Assembly (NCBI GenBank): GCA_963921825.1
Contig: OY997588.1
Location: 135,067,203 to 135,131,202, forward strand
Origin: Erodium maritimum
Taxonomy: Eukaryota; Streptophyta; Magnoliopsida; Geraniales; Geraniaceae
Direction of reading: 5' to 3'
DNA: 64,000 nt
Shown here: in pieces, positions 11,085 through 22,446 of the stretch
Numbering within the stretch: the first letter of the stretch is position 1
Layout: every line of letters begins with the position of its first letter
Translations under genes and position numbers: made by a program
Notes under the pieces: generated by a model
The model's database searches: none
Told to the model about the DNA's origin: nothing
Seen by the model: only the letters and a program-made list of their open reading frames with translations

Positions 11085-12838
11085 CACATAATTCTATCAA
11101 ACAGAAAAATTACAGGACCAAAACAGATTTAAGCTGGGATTCGAATCTCCGTCGTCGATAGCGAGGCCACCCAGATCCGGCGTGGGGCAAGCTTCTTTGC
11201 CCTTGGTGGCGGGGATCCTCGCGGATCTAGTCTTGGTTTCTCTCTGTTCGCTCAGATGGTCATTTGCTCGTTGCTGCTGCACCGTTTTCTTCTCGCGCCA
11301 GCCTCGATCCAACCCGCTCTGCTTCGTCCCTAGGTCGTAGCTTTCCTTATTCTCCGACGATCTGGTCTAGTTCTTTAGTGGGAGCCGCTTATCAACCTCT
11401 CAAGGTGCTGATCGGAGTGGATCAGGTCAAGTTGTCTCGGTTTGTTGGGTGCTCGGTCTCGTTCGCTGCTCTATCTTCAGGTGTGCCCTGGCGACTCGAT
11501 CTATTTCTATAGTGGGACTCGCTTCACAGCTTCTGCTTGTTGATCGTGGGGCATAGGTCGATTCGCGCCTATCTGGCTGTTGTTGGTGCTGACCTCAACG
11601 TTGCAGCACTTGTACCGGTCTGGTGAGGTGATGAGGGGGGCTTGGCTCTGTTGGGTGTGGTTGTGCAGGTCTGACGTCTTGCTCGTGCTTTCGTCATTTA
11701 AGAGGCCTCAGATCTTAAGTGAGAGGTCATTCTTCGTCTTCTATGGAGAGGATCGGCGCGGATCCGTCTTACTTCTCTCCTGCTGGAGGTGCTGTTGGGT
11801 CAGTGTTGGTGGACCTCGATATGCTCGTGGGAGACTTTCCACTGCTGGATTGTCGCAGGTTGAGCCTTCTCCTCTACTACTCTTGTTGTTGGCATCGACG
11901 GTGAGGTACACTGATTCCCTTCTCTCTGTTAGGTATCCTCTCTCCCTCTCATCCCCTCCTAGAATCGTTGGGCCTCATTTCTTCTCGTCCACGTTCGGTG
12001 GCTCGAGCTCGCCAGTGCTGGGTGTTGACCGCCGGCGAGTTTCTTGGCTTTTAAAGCCTCTCTGAAGTCCTTCGATTCTCTGGGTAGGTAAACGAGTTTT
12101 GGTTCAATCTGGTTTGTTACTGTCGTGTCGGTCCTGGCCGTCGGCGTTGCTAGTTTCATCTGATTCTTTTTTTAGGTTTTATTTGAGGCTAGTGTAGCAG
12201 GGAGATTTGGTTCCTTCAATGATTAGGGTTCAGTGTTTCTGTTTGGCTTTGCTGCTCTCCTTGGTGGTTTCGTTGGATTGTCTTTTCTTTGTGGTTGTTG
12301 TGGAGTATAGGAAAGTTTAAAAGCTCTGGCTCTTTGAAGTAAAGAGCCCGTGGAAGAAGATCAACCTTTGCACCCCTCCAGGGCATTTGGACTCAGTTGA
12401 AGACTACCTCTGTTCAAGTCTTCCATTGATCCAATCGTGGATCGTCTTCATCATTATCTTCATCTATTCAAGGCTTCATCAGTGGGTTTTTTAGCAATAG
12501 GCCTAGCAAAAGAAAAATAGCGAGGGTTTCATTCATCTCCCTGTAATTTGCTACTGCTGCAGCACTCTTTGCTATAGCACTCCATCTCACAAGACTTTGG
12601 ACTCCCATTTTGCTGATGGGGAGGGTCCGGTAAACTCATAACTTGGTCTTTTGTATGCTTAACTTATCTGGGTTGCTCTTAGCTTTTGTATCAATCTGTA
12701 ACTGATCTCTTGTTCGTGTTGTTGACCAAAGTCGGTTAGCTTTTGTTCTTTGCAATCTGTAGCTAGATTGCTTTACTCTGTAATCTTTTCTTCCTCCGAA
12801 AAGGTTAATTTAAATGTGTTTTCGCTGATAAAAAAACA
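11085..12838 (+). mobile_element. Non-coding LINE-like retroposon
   Basis: A GC-richer transcript-like block that ends in TTCGCTGATAAAAAAACAC at 12821-12839. That 3' end is nearly identical to the tail of the full-length LINE at 35708 (GCTGAT then A residues). Open frames inside (11264-11512, 11580-12065) have no recognisable domain. It carries GTTGACCGCCGGCG, related to GCTGACCGTCGGC in the retroposon near 35150. A possible 9-bp target duplication AAAAAACAC (near 11076-11084 and 12831-12839) is low-complexity and overlaps the tail, so the left boundary is uncertain. The element stops about 50 bp beyond the COQ3 stop codon, in what should be the COQ3 3' untranslated region. Confidence 0.55.
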
Positions 12839-12887
12839 CTATCCAAAATGTTACTCGTTCATCTATTCATGTACATCATTATTACCA

Positions 12888-15800
12888 TTAGCTGTTTTTG
12901 GTGCCAAATGCAATGAAATTCACACTGATATCATCAGATATCGACCACTTTCCTGTCAACGGGTTGTATGCAAAGCCAGCCATCTCTTTTACCTACACAA
13001 ACTCACCCAAAGCAGAGCTTATAATTAATGGAAATACATGTGAGATGTCTATCGTTATTTCGGTATGCACTTACAGATATGGAAGCTCGTTGTAGGATCA
13101 GCACTAGTTCTTCAGGAGTCAAGAAGCTTGACCACTCATGTGTACCCCTGGGAAGCTGTTAAACATCAAATAATCTTTTTTATCAGCAAATAAAATTAGA
13201 AAAGTATCTTACTCATAGATTCAAGACATCATTTTCAACTATTCTCATGTATGAAGACTATGAAACTTAAAGGTACTGATATTGATGAAGCATAGGCAAA
13301 AGATATGCACCGCATAATATGGCCAAGATCAACATGGCCATTAATCCTAAAAGCAATCGAAGGAAACTACAATAAAGTTCAGAAGAAATATGAAGTTGCA
13401 GAATGAAGGAGAGTGATACCCAATGGAGAATATATTCTGCCGCAACAATAGCAGTAGCATATGCTCTTATAGACCGGTTAATGGTTGAAATTACAGTGGC
13501 TCCATCAGGGGCAGTTAGTGCTGACAGGGACTTGCAGAACTCAGCTGGATTTGCTACGTGCTCAATCACCTTCAGTTATCAATATTCAAACAAATCAGAT
13601 GCAACCGTTGAGCAGACGCACCTGTGTGCATGTGTGTGTGTGTGTATGTGTCAGAGAGAGAGAACCTCTAGAGCAATGACAGCATCAAACTTCCTCTGTT
13701 CCTCAACCACCTTTTCTGTCCATGGAAAAATATTCATCTAGATCAGTGGTTGCAATAAACAAATCACTTGACATAACATCAATAATCAAGAAAATCCAGT
13801 CAACCATACAAATTTCAAACATTCTCATGCTTGCTTGCAAAACATCATATGAATTTTCAGGGACAAACTTTAGCATTCAAGTGGCACTTATTAGCCAGTG
13901 GTTTCACTGAACATGCTCCAGAAATGTCCAAAGTGCAAATATGTTGAGTTTCCATCAGTAAGCAAGCAACATAAAGAGCCTCCCATTCCACCAACACTAT
14001 TATTTATTTCAAATATGTAATAATGATATTTTGAATGCTAAAAATAAGGCATACTAAAGTGACCAAAAAGCTTGACCTATGGACTAAACTAACAAGATCA
14101 GAACGTACCAGCTGTTGTGCAACAGTACTCGATGCTTGAAGTCATTGGATCCAAATCCTGGAAACAATGTAGAGTTGATAAATATGTCCCAGTCTGAAAA
14201 ACATTTTTCTTGTACATTATTTTTTGTTCTGATTAAATACTTAATTTTTCCAATTTAACAGATATTAATAAGTGACTGAACAGCACTCTAATCATGTTGG
14301 TAGCACACTCCAATAAGCACAAAAGAAGTGTGGGATAGGGAATTTGCGTATCAAAACCCTGTTATCATAATGTTTAAACCAATTGGTGGTAAATGAAAAG
14401 CATGATGACAGTTTTACTTACCAAAGTCGCAACCTTTAATACTTAAGGTCAGCTAAGCCCAATAATGTATTCATCAAATAATAAATGTCAGGAAGAAATA
14501 AATAAGGCAGCCATAGAACAGTAAAGAAGAAGTTTGACAACACTCATTGATGTGTTAGTTCCAGATACCTGCTACTAATGGATTTGAGCACATGGAGGTG
14601 CTGTAGATAGAAGAGTTATATAGCAACGAAAAAGTACAAATAAATAAAGCAATCATGATTTCTAGAGAACCGTTCTAACCAATTCTTAAACTATATATAT
14701 CCACGAGGTCCACGATAAACAAAACTACATGAAGTATTCATAATAAATTTGGAAAAAAAATAGTCATGAAAACAGGAACTTTTGAAAGATTCTAGACCAA
14801 TATTTATATAAAGATTGTAAGGAAATTTTGTGAAGAGATGACCATACAGCATGGAGGCGTGCAATCTTGATATTCTTCTCAACGGCATCAATTCCCGTTA
14901 CAGTAGCTCCCATTCGAGCCAACGGCTGAGGGTAAAAAAAGAAAGAAGAAAGTAAGTAGAAAACTAAATTTCACCTGTAGTACTTGGTCATGCTTGTTGC
15001 AAAAATGTTACTTAGGCACACAAGAAGAAAACAATGTGTCACATCATCTAGATCCTTCAAAATTAATTATATGGGATAATTGTCAAAACATGCACTTATG
15101 TTTCGTTTACAAACGAAATAGTGCACAATGTTTTGTCCACGTCGTCTGGCTACCCTTATGAATCGTCCACGCACTTCTGTTAGAAAAGTGTAACAGCAGA
15201 ACCTGAATTGACAATTTTGCCCTTTTGGTTTGAAATTCAAAAATAATAATTTCGTCCAAAAAAATGAGTGGCTGAGGATTGTTAGGGCAATTTCGTCCAA
15301 AAAAAATTTCAGACACAAGCACATGATAGCATGTGAGGCTACAGATTCGAATATTCTGTTAATTTTACTGACAGAAGTGCGTGGACGATTCATAAGGGTA
15401 GCCAGACGACGTGGACGAAACATTGTGCACTATTTCGTTTGTGGACGAAACATAAGTGCATGTTTTGACAATTATCCCTAATTATATTTATATGACAGAT
15501 TGAATTAAGGTTCAAACAACCGAAAACAGGTTACTGTACCTCTGAAAGAATTCCACCTCCACAACCGACATCCGCGATTTTCAGTCCTTCGAAAGGCCTA
15601 GGAGAGTTTGGGTCCTTCCTGAAAGCAGGGAAGGTGATCAGAACGGAAGAAAAATAAATACACATAACTGAGGAAGAAAACCTGATAAGAAATATAAAAA
15701 AACAGCAAAATGACGCTTCCAAAATATTTTAAACGCATAACACAGAAACCATGCTTGAGCACATCAAATTGTGAAGCAGAAGTTAACATGAGTAATCAGT

Positions 15801-17205
15801 TGTACATGGTTAGCATGTTTCAAATGGTATTACGAATTTAGCAAAGGCTTTCATGAACACCAGTTGGATACTTTAATTCGTTGATTCGTCAGCTCAAAGT
15901 CAGAAAGGCAGAACATTAGCATTTTCTTGCATTGCTGCAATATACTAGAATAAACAAACATTAATTGGAGTTACAAGCTTATAAAAGTCAGAAAACAATA
16001 GTGCCAGTCTAGAGATGTAAAACACTTCATAGACACTTGAATCATATAATATGACTTTGCAATCCTTGTCATCATGTAAATTTGTACTTAGTGATGTTTA
16101 ATTTACCAGCTAGCTACTAAACATTGTGTCAGTAGCAATTTCAAGCTGAGTGCTTGTATTCCTAGAACTAAGTCCATTTAAATAAATACTTTAAGAATAA
16201 ACAAAAACATTTCCACACGATTTCAAAAGAAACATCTCCAGACACCCATTAACTTAAAAAAAACAGCTCGGAAATGCAAATACATGATCCGATAAAAGAG
16301 ATATTGATTCTAGAACTAATACAATAAAAATAAGGTGCATGTACAACTCCAAGAGGAAAAAGGTGTGAAGTACCTGAAATGACGACAAAGAGTGGACCGG
16401 ATGAACGCTAGTCTTGTAGGATTCATGTTGTGCAACGGCTTAAATGGCCCTTGAGAGTCCCACCTAACCACAACACCATCAGAAGCCCATGCATTTCACA
16501 AACCCATAAGTACTTAACATTTAGATATCAAGGTTACAATTGTATCAAGATACAGACCCACACAATCATTGTTGCACGGCTACTGTTATGCTACAAACCT
16601 ACTTCATATTTCTAGTTATTACACGACACTAACAGTGTAAATGACATAAAAAAGGGAGGCTAATAACTCCTTGAAGTAAAACTCTAAAGATCACTGCTTG
16701 AATTGACACTTTCCATGCTATGCATCAGAATAATAGTACCAATTAGACTGAGCCTTAGTTTTAGTAGTAGAATCGTGACTGTTAAAGAGTATAATTGATC
16801 AAACAAATTTCAATTACCAATTAGATTGAAACAAACGCAATTTCTAATTCATTTCCCCAATTGCATCAACAACCAAGCCCTTTGCTGCAAATCAAGAATC
16901 TATATGAAAAACATGCACGCAGTTGTGATTGTTGCTCACCAGGTATCAGCAATGGCGGAGAATTTGGCAAGCTCGAACTCGTTGAGAGACGAAGAATAGG
17001 ACACCTTGTTGAGTGTTTTAGGAGGCTCCTTGATAATGGAGGGAGGTGGCGGCGTTTCAAGCGGCGCCGGCGCCAGTGGCGGTAGCGACGGCGGAGATGA
17101 GACATCGGAGAAGAGTCTAGAGGCGAGGAGAGCTCGGGGTGAGTGAATGCGGCAGACGGTGGTGCACGGAGTGCGAAGATGGCTCAGGAGCTTCGAAGCC
17201 GCCAT
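12888..17205 (-). CDS. COQ3: COQ3, ubiquinone biosynthesis O-methyltransferase
   Basis: A SAM-dependent methyltransferase that performs both O-methylations of the ubiquinone ring at the mitochondrial inner membrane. Nine exons join without frame error into 315 codons plus stop: 17205-16940, 16463-16374, 15618-15540, 14925-14848, 14157-14109, 13715-13666, 13569-13420, 13155-13075, 12992-12888. All introns are GT-AG. The start [11 protein letters not shown] opens an Arg/Ser-rich, mitochondrial-type presequence (residues about 1-40). Exon 1 ends [15 protein letters not shown] motif I is IADVGCGGG (residues 133-141), followed by [10 protein letters not shown] with Asp158. [18 protein letters not shown] spans exons 6-7, and the C-terminus reads [16 protein letters not shown]. 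Length agrees with plant COQ3 (about 320). A MITE sits in intron 3, and a GT/GA microsatellite abuts the exon 6 donor. An upstream in-frame ATG at 17319 exists but lacks presequence character. Confidence 0.95.
15073..15478. mobile_element. Mutator-like MITE in COQ3 intron 3
   Basis: A 406-bp element with inverted arms of about 115 bp that are nearly identical. The ends read GGGATAATTGTCAAAACATG on both strands. A perfect 9-bp target duplication TAATTATAT occupies 15064-15072 and 15479-15487, the length typical of Mutator-like elements. It has no coding capacity. It lies between exon 4 (ends 14925) and exon 3 (starts 15540) and does not touch the splice sites. Confidence 0.95.
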
Positions 17206-17830
17206 GGTAGACTCGAGAAGTTGAGGTTCGGTGCAGAAGCGACCGGTGGTCACTGTGAACATCACAAGTTCGAGAATGCTACGTGGCTCATTCACTGAAT
17301 GAGGAGGCCATGGGCCCATATTCCGGCATCTTAATGGGCCTTCCCTACTTTAGGTTGCCCATCAAACGGCCTGGTCCATTAAGTGTAATTATTGGTTTTA
17401 TAATTTTGCATTCAAATTAAAAATAAAAGTCTAATTTTAAATTTAAATGGGTCTATTGTTGGGTCGTTATTCCATTTTAATTTGTTCCATACACTCTCAA
17501 AGTAGAAAGCTCTCTAGTAATCAAAGAGAAAAACTCAAAACCCTAGTCGTCATCGTTGTCGGTGGCGGGTCTGTTCCCTTTGTTCTCTCATATTTTTTAT
17601 GTAATTTTTTTTCTTTTCTTTCTCCTATGCAGTTATTTTTCTCTGTGTCTCGATTTAGGGTCGGCATGTTCGAGTTTCGGTGTTGGATGAAGTCGATTTA
17701 TAGGCTACCCGTTTGGTTGAAGTCGTGTTATAAGCTGATCTTACAAGGGAGGCTGTTTTATTGGCGAACCTTACGGGGGGCGTCGGTGTTTGCGTCAGCG
17801 CATGATCCACCTTACCTATCACACCTAAAC
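17206..17830. other. COQ3 upstream region and unassigned leader-like DNA
   Basis: Directly upstream of COQ3. A minus-strand TATA-like TTATAAAA lies near 17395-17402, about 190 bp before the COQ3 ATG, and could be its core promoter. Farther left, plus-strand sequence from about 17447 has an open frame and AAAACCCTAG, a motif frequent in plant 5' leaders. No product was recognised. The solo LTR at 17831 cuts this frame. Confidence 0.35.
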
Positions 17831-18719
17831 TGTAAGAACCGCCCCCGGTCGATCCCGGTCGAACCGTCGATTTTTTGGCGAAGTTTGACTTTCGGTCCGA
17901 ATAGTCAATCGATGACTTCGGGAGTCATTCGGGACCTTTCCGGGACCCAAAAAGCTTAGTCGTCGTTACGATTAGCTTAGTTGGGCCATTTCCTTTCAAT
18001 TGACTGTGTTTGCGAAAAAGTCAAAATCGGTTCAAACTACGGCGAATTAACGACTAAAACGGATTAAATTAAAGTTGCTGAATTTTACTAAGGAAAAAGT
18101 GGTCCCTACATGGACACTTGTCCATGTTAGCTTGGAGGGGAAGAAAGGAGACTAAAAGGACCACTTTACCCCTCATAAGTTGGTCTTAAGTGGATAAGAG
18201 CTAAGGGGCTTTTTGGACTTTGCAACTTTTAGGTTTTAAAGCATTTTGGGGAGCAATTTTCACTCATTATTTGGTGCTAGCCGAAATTATAGAGAGAGGG
18301 GAAGAGAAGAAGAAGTTTTGAAGCTTGAATAAGAAGAAAGGAGCAAAAGTTGAGTCTTGACCTTGAATTCTTCCCAAAACCTCTCCAAATCATCATCTTC
18401 TTCATCCCCATTCCACTTCTAAGGTAAATCCTTCATCTATTTTTGTTTTCCTTGAGTTTTGATTTATGGGTTTAGAAAGGACTAACATGAAAATGGTTGG
18501 GTTTTTGGAAGTTGATGTTGGATGATGATTTTTGGAGATAAAAGGAGGTTAGATGATGGTTTTAATTTGGGTTTGTGAAGTTTTGATGAAGATTCATGAC
18601 GGGTATTGAGTTATTGAGGGTTTTTGAGCTGTTTTGGAGGTTTGGGATTGATAAAAATGGAGTTTTTGGACTGTAAATTCGGGAAAAGGAAGTTGGAGGA
18701 AGAAGAAGGTCGGAACCCG

Positions 18720-18865
18720 TCAGACCCGTCACGGATCCGTGACGGGCACCGTGATGGGAAACATCACAGATCCGTGAGGGAGACCGTGACGGCACACGTC
18801 ACGGGTCCGTGACGGGGAACCTCACGATTCCGTGACCTGAGCCGTCACGGAGTCCGTCAAAGCTC
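18720..18865. repeat. Cluster of CCGTGACGG/GTCACGG palindromes
   Basis: About eight copies of the complementary words CCGTGA and TCACGG recur every 15-25 bp, including TCACGGATCCGTGACGGGC and GTCACGGGTCCGTGACGGG. The related LTR at 30905-31080 has the equivalent cluster. The array is GC-rich and could fold into successive hairpins. Confidence 0.8.
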
Positions 18866-19654
18866 CGTGACAGACCTGAAATGGGCCTTTTGGGCCCATT
18901 TTGTCAGATTTTGAGTAATTGGGACGGTTATCTATAACTGAGTCCTTTGGGGTAAATTGGGAACGTTTTCCTCTTTAAACCTTGTGCGAACTACTCTTGA
19001 TTCGAATGTTTAATTGTGATCCAAGACCTTAGACCCGAGCTTGACGGAGGAGGAGGCCTTTGGACCGCGTGAGAGGACGAGGAGGAAGCTAGCCAGGTCG
19101 TCAGTTGCTAGGATTTGATTGCTTTCGAGGTAGGGAAGAGTAGTAAACTCCACTTTTAATTTAAAGAATGCTAATAGTACGCCTATAGGACGATAATAAC
19201 CGGAAATGTCTTAGTTTGCATATAGGATGTGATTCACTAGAATAACCGCTTTTAATTACGATAATAACCGGAAGAGTCTTAGTATGCATATAGGATGTGA
19301 TTCACTAGTTTAACCGCTTTCAATTATGGGAATTTTGTGCTGGTAGAATGGCCATGTCGAGCCTTAGGATTGATTGTTGATTGTACTTTATTGTAATCTT
19401 TAGTCCTTAAACGTTAATGCATATTATATTATTTGATTACTATAAGAGTCATAACATGATATATGAATGTGATACGAATGTTTGTTCTTGATATGATTAA
19501 TCGAGTGAATGTGATGAATGTGAATTGAATTGTTGTCTTGTGATATGATCGGGTGAGTGATAGACCGATGTGATATGCTCGGTAAGTTGTGCCGGTAAGT
19601 TGTTGGTATGTGAGTTCGTTGCATTGTGTTTGGTATGCTATTGTGTGATTTTGT

Positions 19655-20035
19655 TTGTGTACCCCGAGGTGTGTTTCCGAGAAGATACCTAGGTCGATGT
19701 GCGTTTCCGATATCGTATATGGTTGTGTACCCCGAGGGGGTAGCTCCGGGAAGACATCTAGGCCGATGTGCGTTTCCAGTATGATGTACGTTGTTTACAT
19801 AGGCCGATGTGCGTTTCTGGTATGGTATATGATTGTGTACCCCGAGGGGGTAGTTCCGGGAAGACGTCTAGGCCGATGTGCGTTTCCGGTATGACGTATG
19901 ATTGTTTACCCCGAGGGTGTTTCCGGGAAGATATCTAGGCCGATGTGCGTTTTCGGTATGATATATTATTTGCCTTACCCCGATGTGCGTTTCCGGGAAG
20001 ATATCTAGACCGAGTGGGTATTCCGGTACGATATA
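19655..20035 (+). repeat. Tandem repeat zone in solo LTR
   Basis: Five or more imperfect units of roughly 55-80 bp, each built from TACCCCGAGG, a TTCCGGGAAGA word, TCTAGGCCGATGTGCGTTTC and a GGTATGATATAT word. Units vary in length because parts are lost. Confidence 0.85.
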
Positions 20036-20633
20036 TTTATTGAGTTATGCGTGATGATTGAATTGTCTTGAATACTTGTTCTATGCTTGTGTGTTTTGGA
20101 TCCGATCAACGTCTGTAGCGGTCTTAGTAGTATCATGATCAGGTGTTCGTATGTCTCTTCAGTTTAGTGCTTTTATCGATGTTGTTATGTTTTTGTTGCT
20201 TCCTAATTTGACTGTCAGTTGAGTAAGAGTTATCGGTCAGGTATTCTTGGTAACGTAATGGAAGTCTTTTTTCCATTTACTACTTTTTCCTACTGAGCGT
20301 AAGCTCACCCCATCTGTTTTACTGTTTTACAGGTTTCATTGATTAGTAAGCTTAAAGGTGGTCTCAGGACTCGGGAGCTCATTGAGGATCCGGGTGGTTA
20401 CCGTATTAGAGACGTACTATTTCTTTTCGTATTGAACTTTATCTCATTGTGTTATATTTTGAGCTCTTGACTCATAACATCGGATTTGGATCATGTTTTA
20501 TCGGAGTTTTCTTGATTGGAACTAAATTTGGAATTTTAATTTGTTTAACTTTATTTTTATTTTTATTATTTAATTGTTATTTTAGTTCACGTCTCGAGTC
20601 CGGTCAAAACCGGATTTGGGGCGTGACATAAAC

Positions 20634-21115
20634 GAAGTCTCATTCATGGGAGGGACATCTCATATGATCCCGGCGAATCAAGATGAAGGGCCGCCAATAC
20701 CAGAACGTCCCACCGCAAAAGATATGGGTGAGCAAGATACACCGAAATCACCGAAACCGCCCGGAACCGGCCGGCACCGGCACCGGAATCACCGGCGCCG
20801 ACGGTGATTTCGGCCGGCGACGGTGGAGAAAGCATGAAACCGATGAGTATGCGGCCGGTGGTCGGTTTTAGAAGTCCCTGACCGTCGGTTAACCGGTAAA
20901 ACCGGCACCGACACCACTCTCTGTGACGCCATATATCACACTGGTATGTCTCCTCTGTGGTGGCTGCCGTTCTGTTGTAATCTGTATATGGCTTAAGGTA
21001 GAAGATGACTTTAAACTAGGGTTATATTTTGGGCTTGAATACGATTGGGCTTTTAATAGAAAAAAGTTGGCAAATAAAGCCCAACAATAATAACCCATTA
21101 ACATCAAGTCTTATC
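20634..21115 (+). other. Unassigned GC-rich sequence right of solo LTR
   Basis: An open plus frame continues here to about 20807 with EVSFMGGTSHMIPANQDEG, GPPIPERPTAKDM and a Pro/Arg-rich end. It is in phase with the frame left of the solo LTR. CCGGCACCGG-type repeats lie near 20770-20800. No family was recognised and coding status is undecided. Confidence 0.3.
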
Positions 21116-21130
21116 CACTCAACCCTACTT

Positions 21131-21151
21131 TTTTTTTTGACGAAAGTGTTG
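21131..21151 (-). mobile_element. Minute LINE-tail insertion
   Basis: A T-run followed by GACGAAAGTGTTG sits between near-identical 15-16 bp direct repeats, CCACT..AACCCTACTT at about 21116-21130 and CCACTCAACCCTACTT at 21152-21167. Read on the minus strand, the insert is a short 3' end plus poly(A), as left by a drastically 5'-truncated target-primed insertion. Confidence 0.6.
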
Positions 21152-21174
21152 CCACTCAACCCTACTTAGACCCT

Positions 21175-21345
21175 TATATAAACCAATAATCACTTTCATC
21201 TCTCTTCATCTACCAAACCAGACGGCACACTTATCACTCTCATCTCTCTCTCTTTCTATTTCCAGTCTTTAGGGTTCTTCCTTGATCATCTTCTCTCCTA
21301 TGTTTACTATTGTTTTTTTATTTTGTCTTAGTATTTCTCTCCTTT
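21175..21345 (+). promoter_or_regulatory. TATA box and CT-rich leader-like sequence
   Basis: TATATAAA at 21175-21182 is followed by a CT-rich stretch with (CTCT)n and TTTAGGGTTC near 21270, which is typical of plant 5' leaders of housekeeping genes. No ATG-initiated gene follows directly. It could be a non-coding first exon for the gene at 22982, the intron then holding two MITEs. Only a transcript would show this. Confidence 0.35.
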
Positions 21346-21840
21346 CAGGTCACGGATCTAAGTATTTTTTGTTTGTATAATTTTATTTTTTCATCTAGTT
21401 GGTTGTAATATTTCGGATTAGTGCTGTTTTGTCTAGATGTATGTAAGTTTTAAATGTTGACATGATAACTGAAATATACTGGTATAAGAATTAGGTAGTA
21501 ATTGGATGATAGAATCTTGTAAAACCTGTAACTGCACTGGAAAATGGGATTAAAACAGTGAGCCCATTGAGGTCCGGATAAAATCTGGACCCAGTCCGGA
21601 CCGATCCGAATCCGGAAGCTTAAAAATCCAGAATTTTAGACTTAATCCGGACTGGTTATGGACATCCATATTTGAGATCCGGATGATCCGGACCGGACAT
21701 TTTAACGGGCCACGGACCGGGTATCCGGTCCGGTTACACCCCTAACTAACATCGCAAGATCCGTAATTTTCTGTATTCGTTATTGTGTTTTTTTGTGTTT
21801 TTTTTCTTATTTATGATGTAAAATAGATTATATTTATATG

Positions 21841-22242
21841 CAAGGTTCTAAAAGTCGCTAGGCGCTAGTCGAGCGGATATAAATTTCGGAGATTAATCGG
21901 GGACTAGACGGAAATTAATCGGGTACTAATCGGATTTTTATTTTTAAAAATTTTAAAAATTTTAATAGGTATATTACTATATATAGAAACAAAATATGAA
22001 CTTCCTTATATTAAAAATGGTAAAAGAATATTTAAAATACCTAAAAAAATAACACCAAACAACTTAGAAGCACAACCCCTAATATCACCAACACCGGACA
22101 ACTCTAGACAACCATCTAATTATTGTAATTTAGTCATTATAATGTACAAAATTGTTCTAGACGCCTAGACGCCAAGTCGGCTCGGCTAGACATAAAATGG
22201 GGCCTAGGCAGGCGGCGCCCAACTAGGATTTTTAGAACATTG
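21841..22242. mobile_element. hAT-like MITE
   Basis: A 402-bp element with ends CAAGGTTCTAAAAGTCGCTA and, on the opposite strand, CAATGTTCTAAAAATCCTAG, continuing into related GGCGC words. The terminal CAANGTTCTAAAA pattern resembles common plant hAT MITEs. The interior is AT-rich and non-coding. Flanking 8-bp duplications are not clean (about TTATATG versus TCTATG), so the insertion is probably old. Confidence 0.6.
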
Positions 22243-22446
22243 GTCTATGAGCACCATAATCTGAATGATATGATCTATCATCTTCAAAATTCTATTATAT
22301 GTTTGGAACAATTGTGTTTGAATAAAAACAACTACTGTTTCAAGAAAACAATTAAATGGGTATGGTGACATACTGAAATGAGAGTATATATTCTAATTTG
22401 GTTTGGATTTATAACGACGAGTTTAAATCGGAAATAATTTGATAAT

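Larger units (their letters stand above)
17831..20628 (+). mobile_element. Solo LTR of a large LTR retrotransposon
   Basis: A 2,798-bp block that begins TGTAAGAACCGCCCC and ends GGGGCGTGACA (TG...CA). It is flanked by a perfect 5-bp target duplication TAAAC at 17826-17830 and 20629-20633. It contains no gag-pol, so it is a solo LTR left by LTR-LTR recombination. A related copy in opposite orientation lies at 29314-31981. Both carry a CCGTGAC-rich palindrome cluster, a tandem-repeat zone and, near the 3' end, CCTACTGAGCGTAAGCTCACCCC or a close variant. The size and end sequences suggest a Del/Tekay-type gypsy family, but this is inference. Confidence 0.9.

Noticed and set aside
11120-11160. 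GGGATTCGAATCTCC, resembling a tRNA B box
   Set aside because: No suitable A box at the right distance and no cloverleaf, so neither a tRNA gene nor a tRNA-derived SINE is supported.
13165-13195. TTTTTTATCAGCAAATAAAATT in COQ3 intron 8, like a LINE tail
   Set aside because: No flanking duplication and no LINE sequence next to it; too short to support.
13267-13569. 100-codon minus-strand frame taken as a separate small gene
   Set aside because: Its first half is COQ3 exon 7 ([11 protein letters not shown]...) and the rest is intron read-through beyond the donor at 13420.
15067-15423. 118-codon frame and its partners on both strands
   Set aside because: They come from the inverted arms of the MITE at 15073-15478.
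19424-19894. Periodic frames with repeated MCVS words
   Set aside because: Translation of the tandem-repeat zone in the solo LTR, not a protein gene.
19655-20035. Regular repeats that might suggest a CRISPR array
   Set aside because: Units are imperfect, vary in length, have no unique spacers, and lie in a plant LTR.
21530-21745. Repeated TCCGGA/CCGGAC words ending GGTTACACCCCTA, like a hAT MITE end
   Set aside because: One end resembles a hAT terminus, but no matching opposite end or target duplication could be located.
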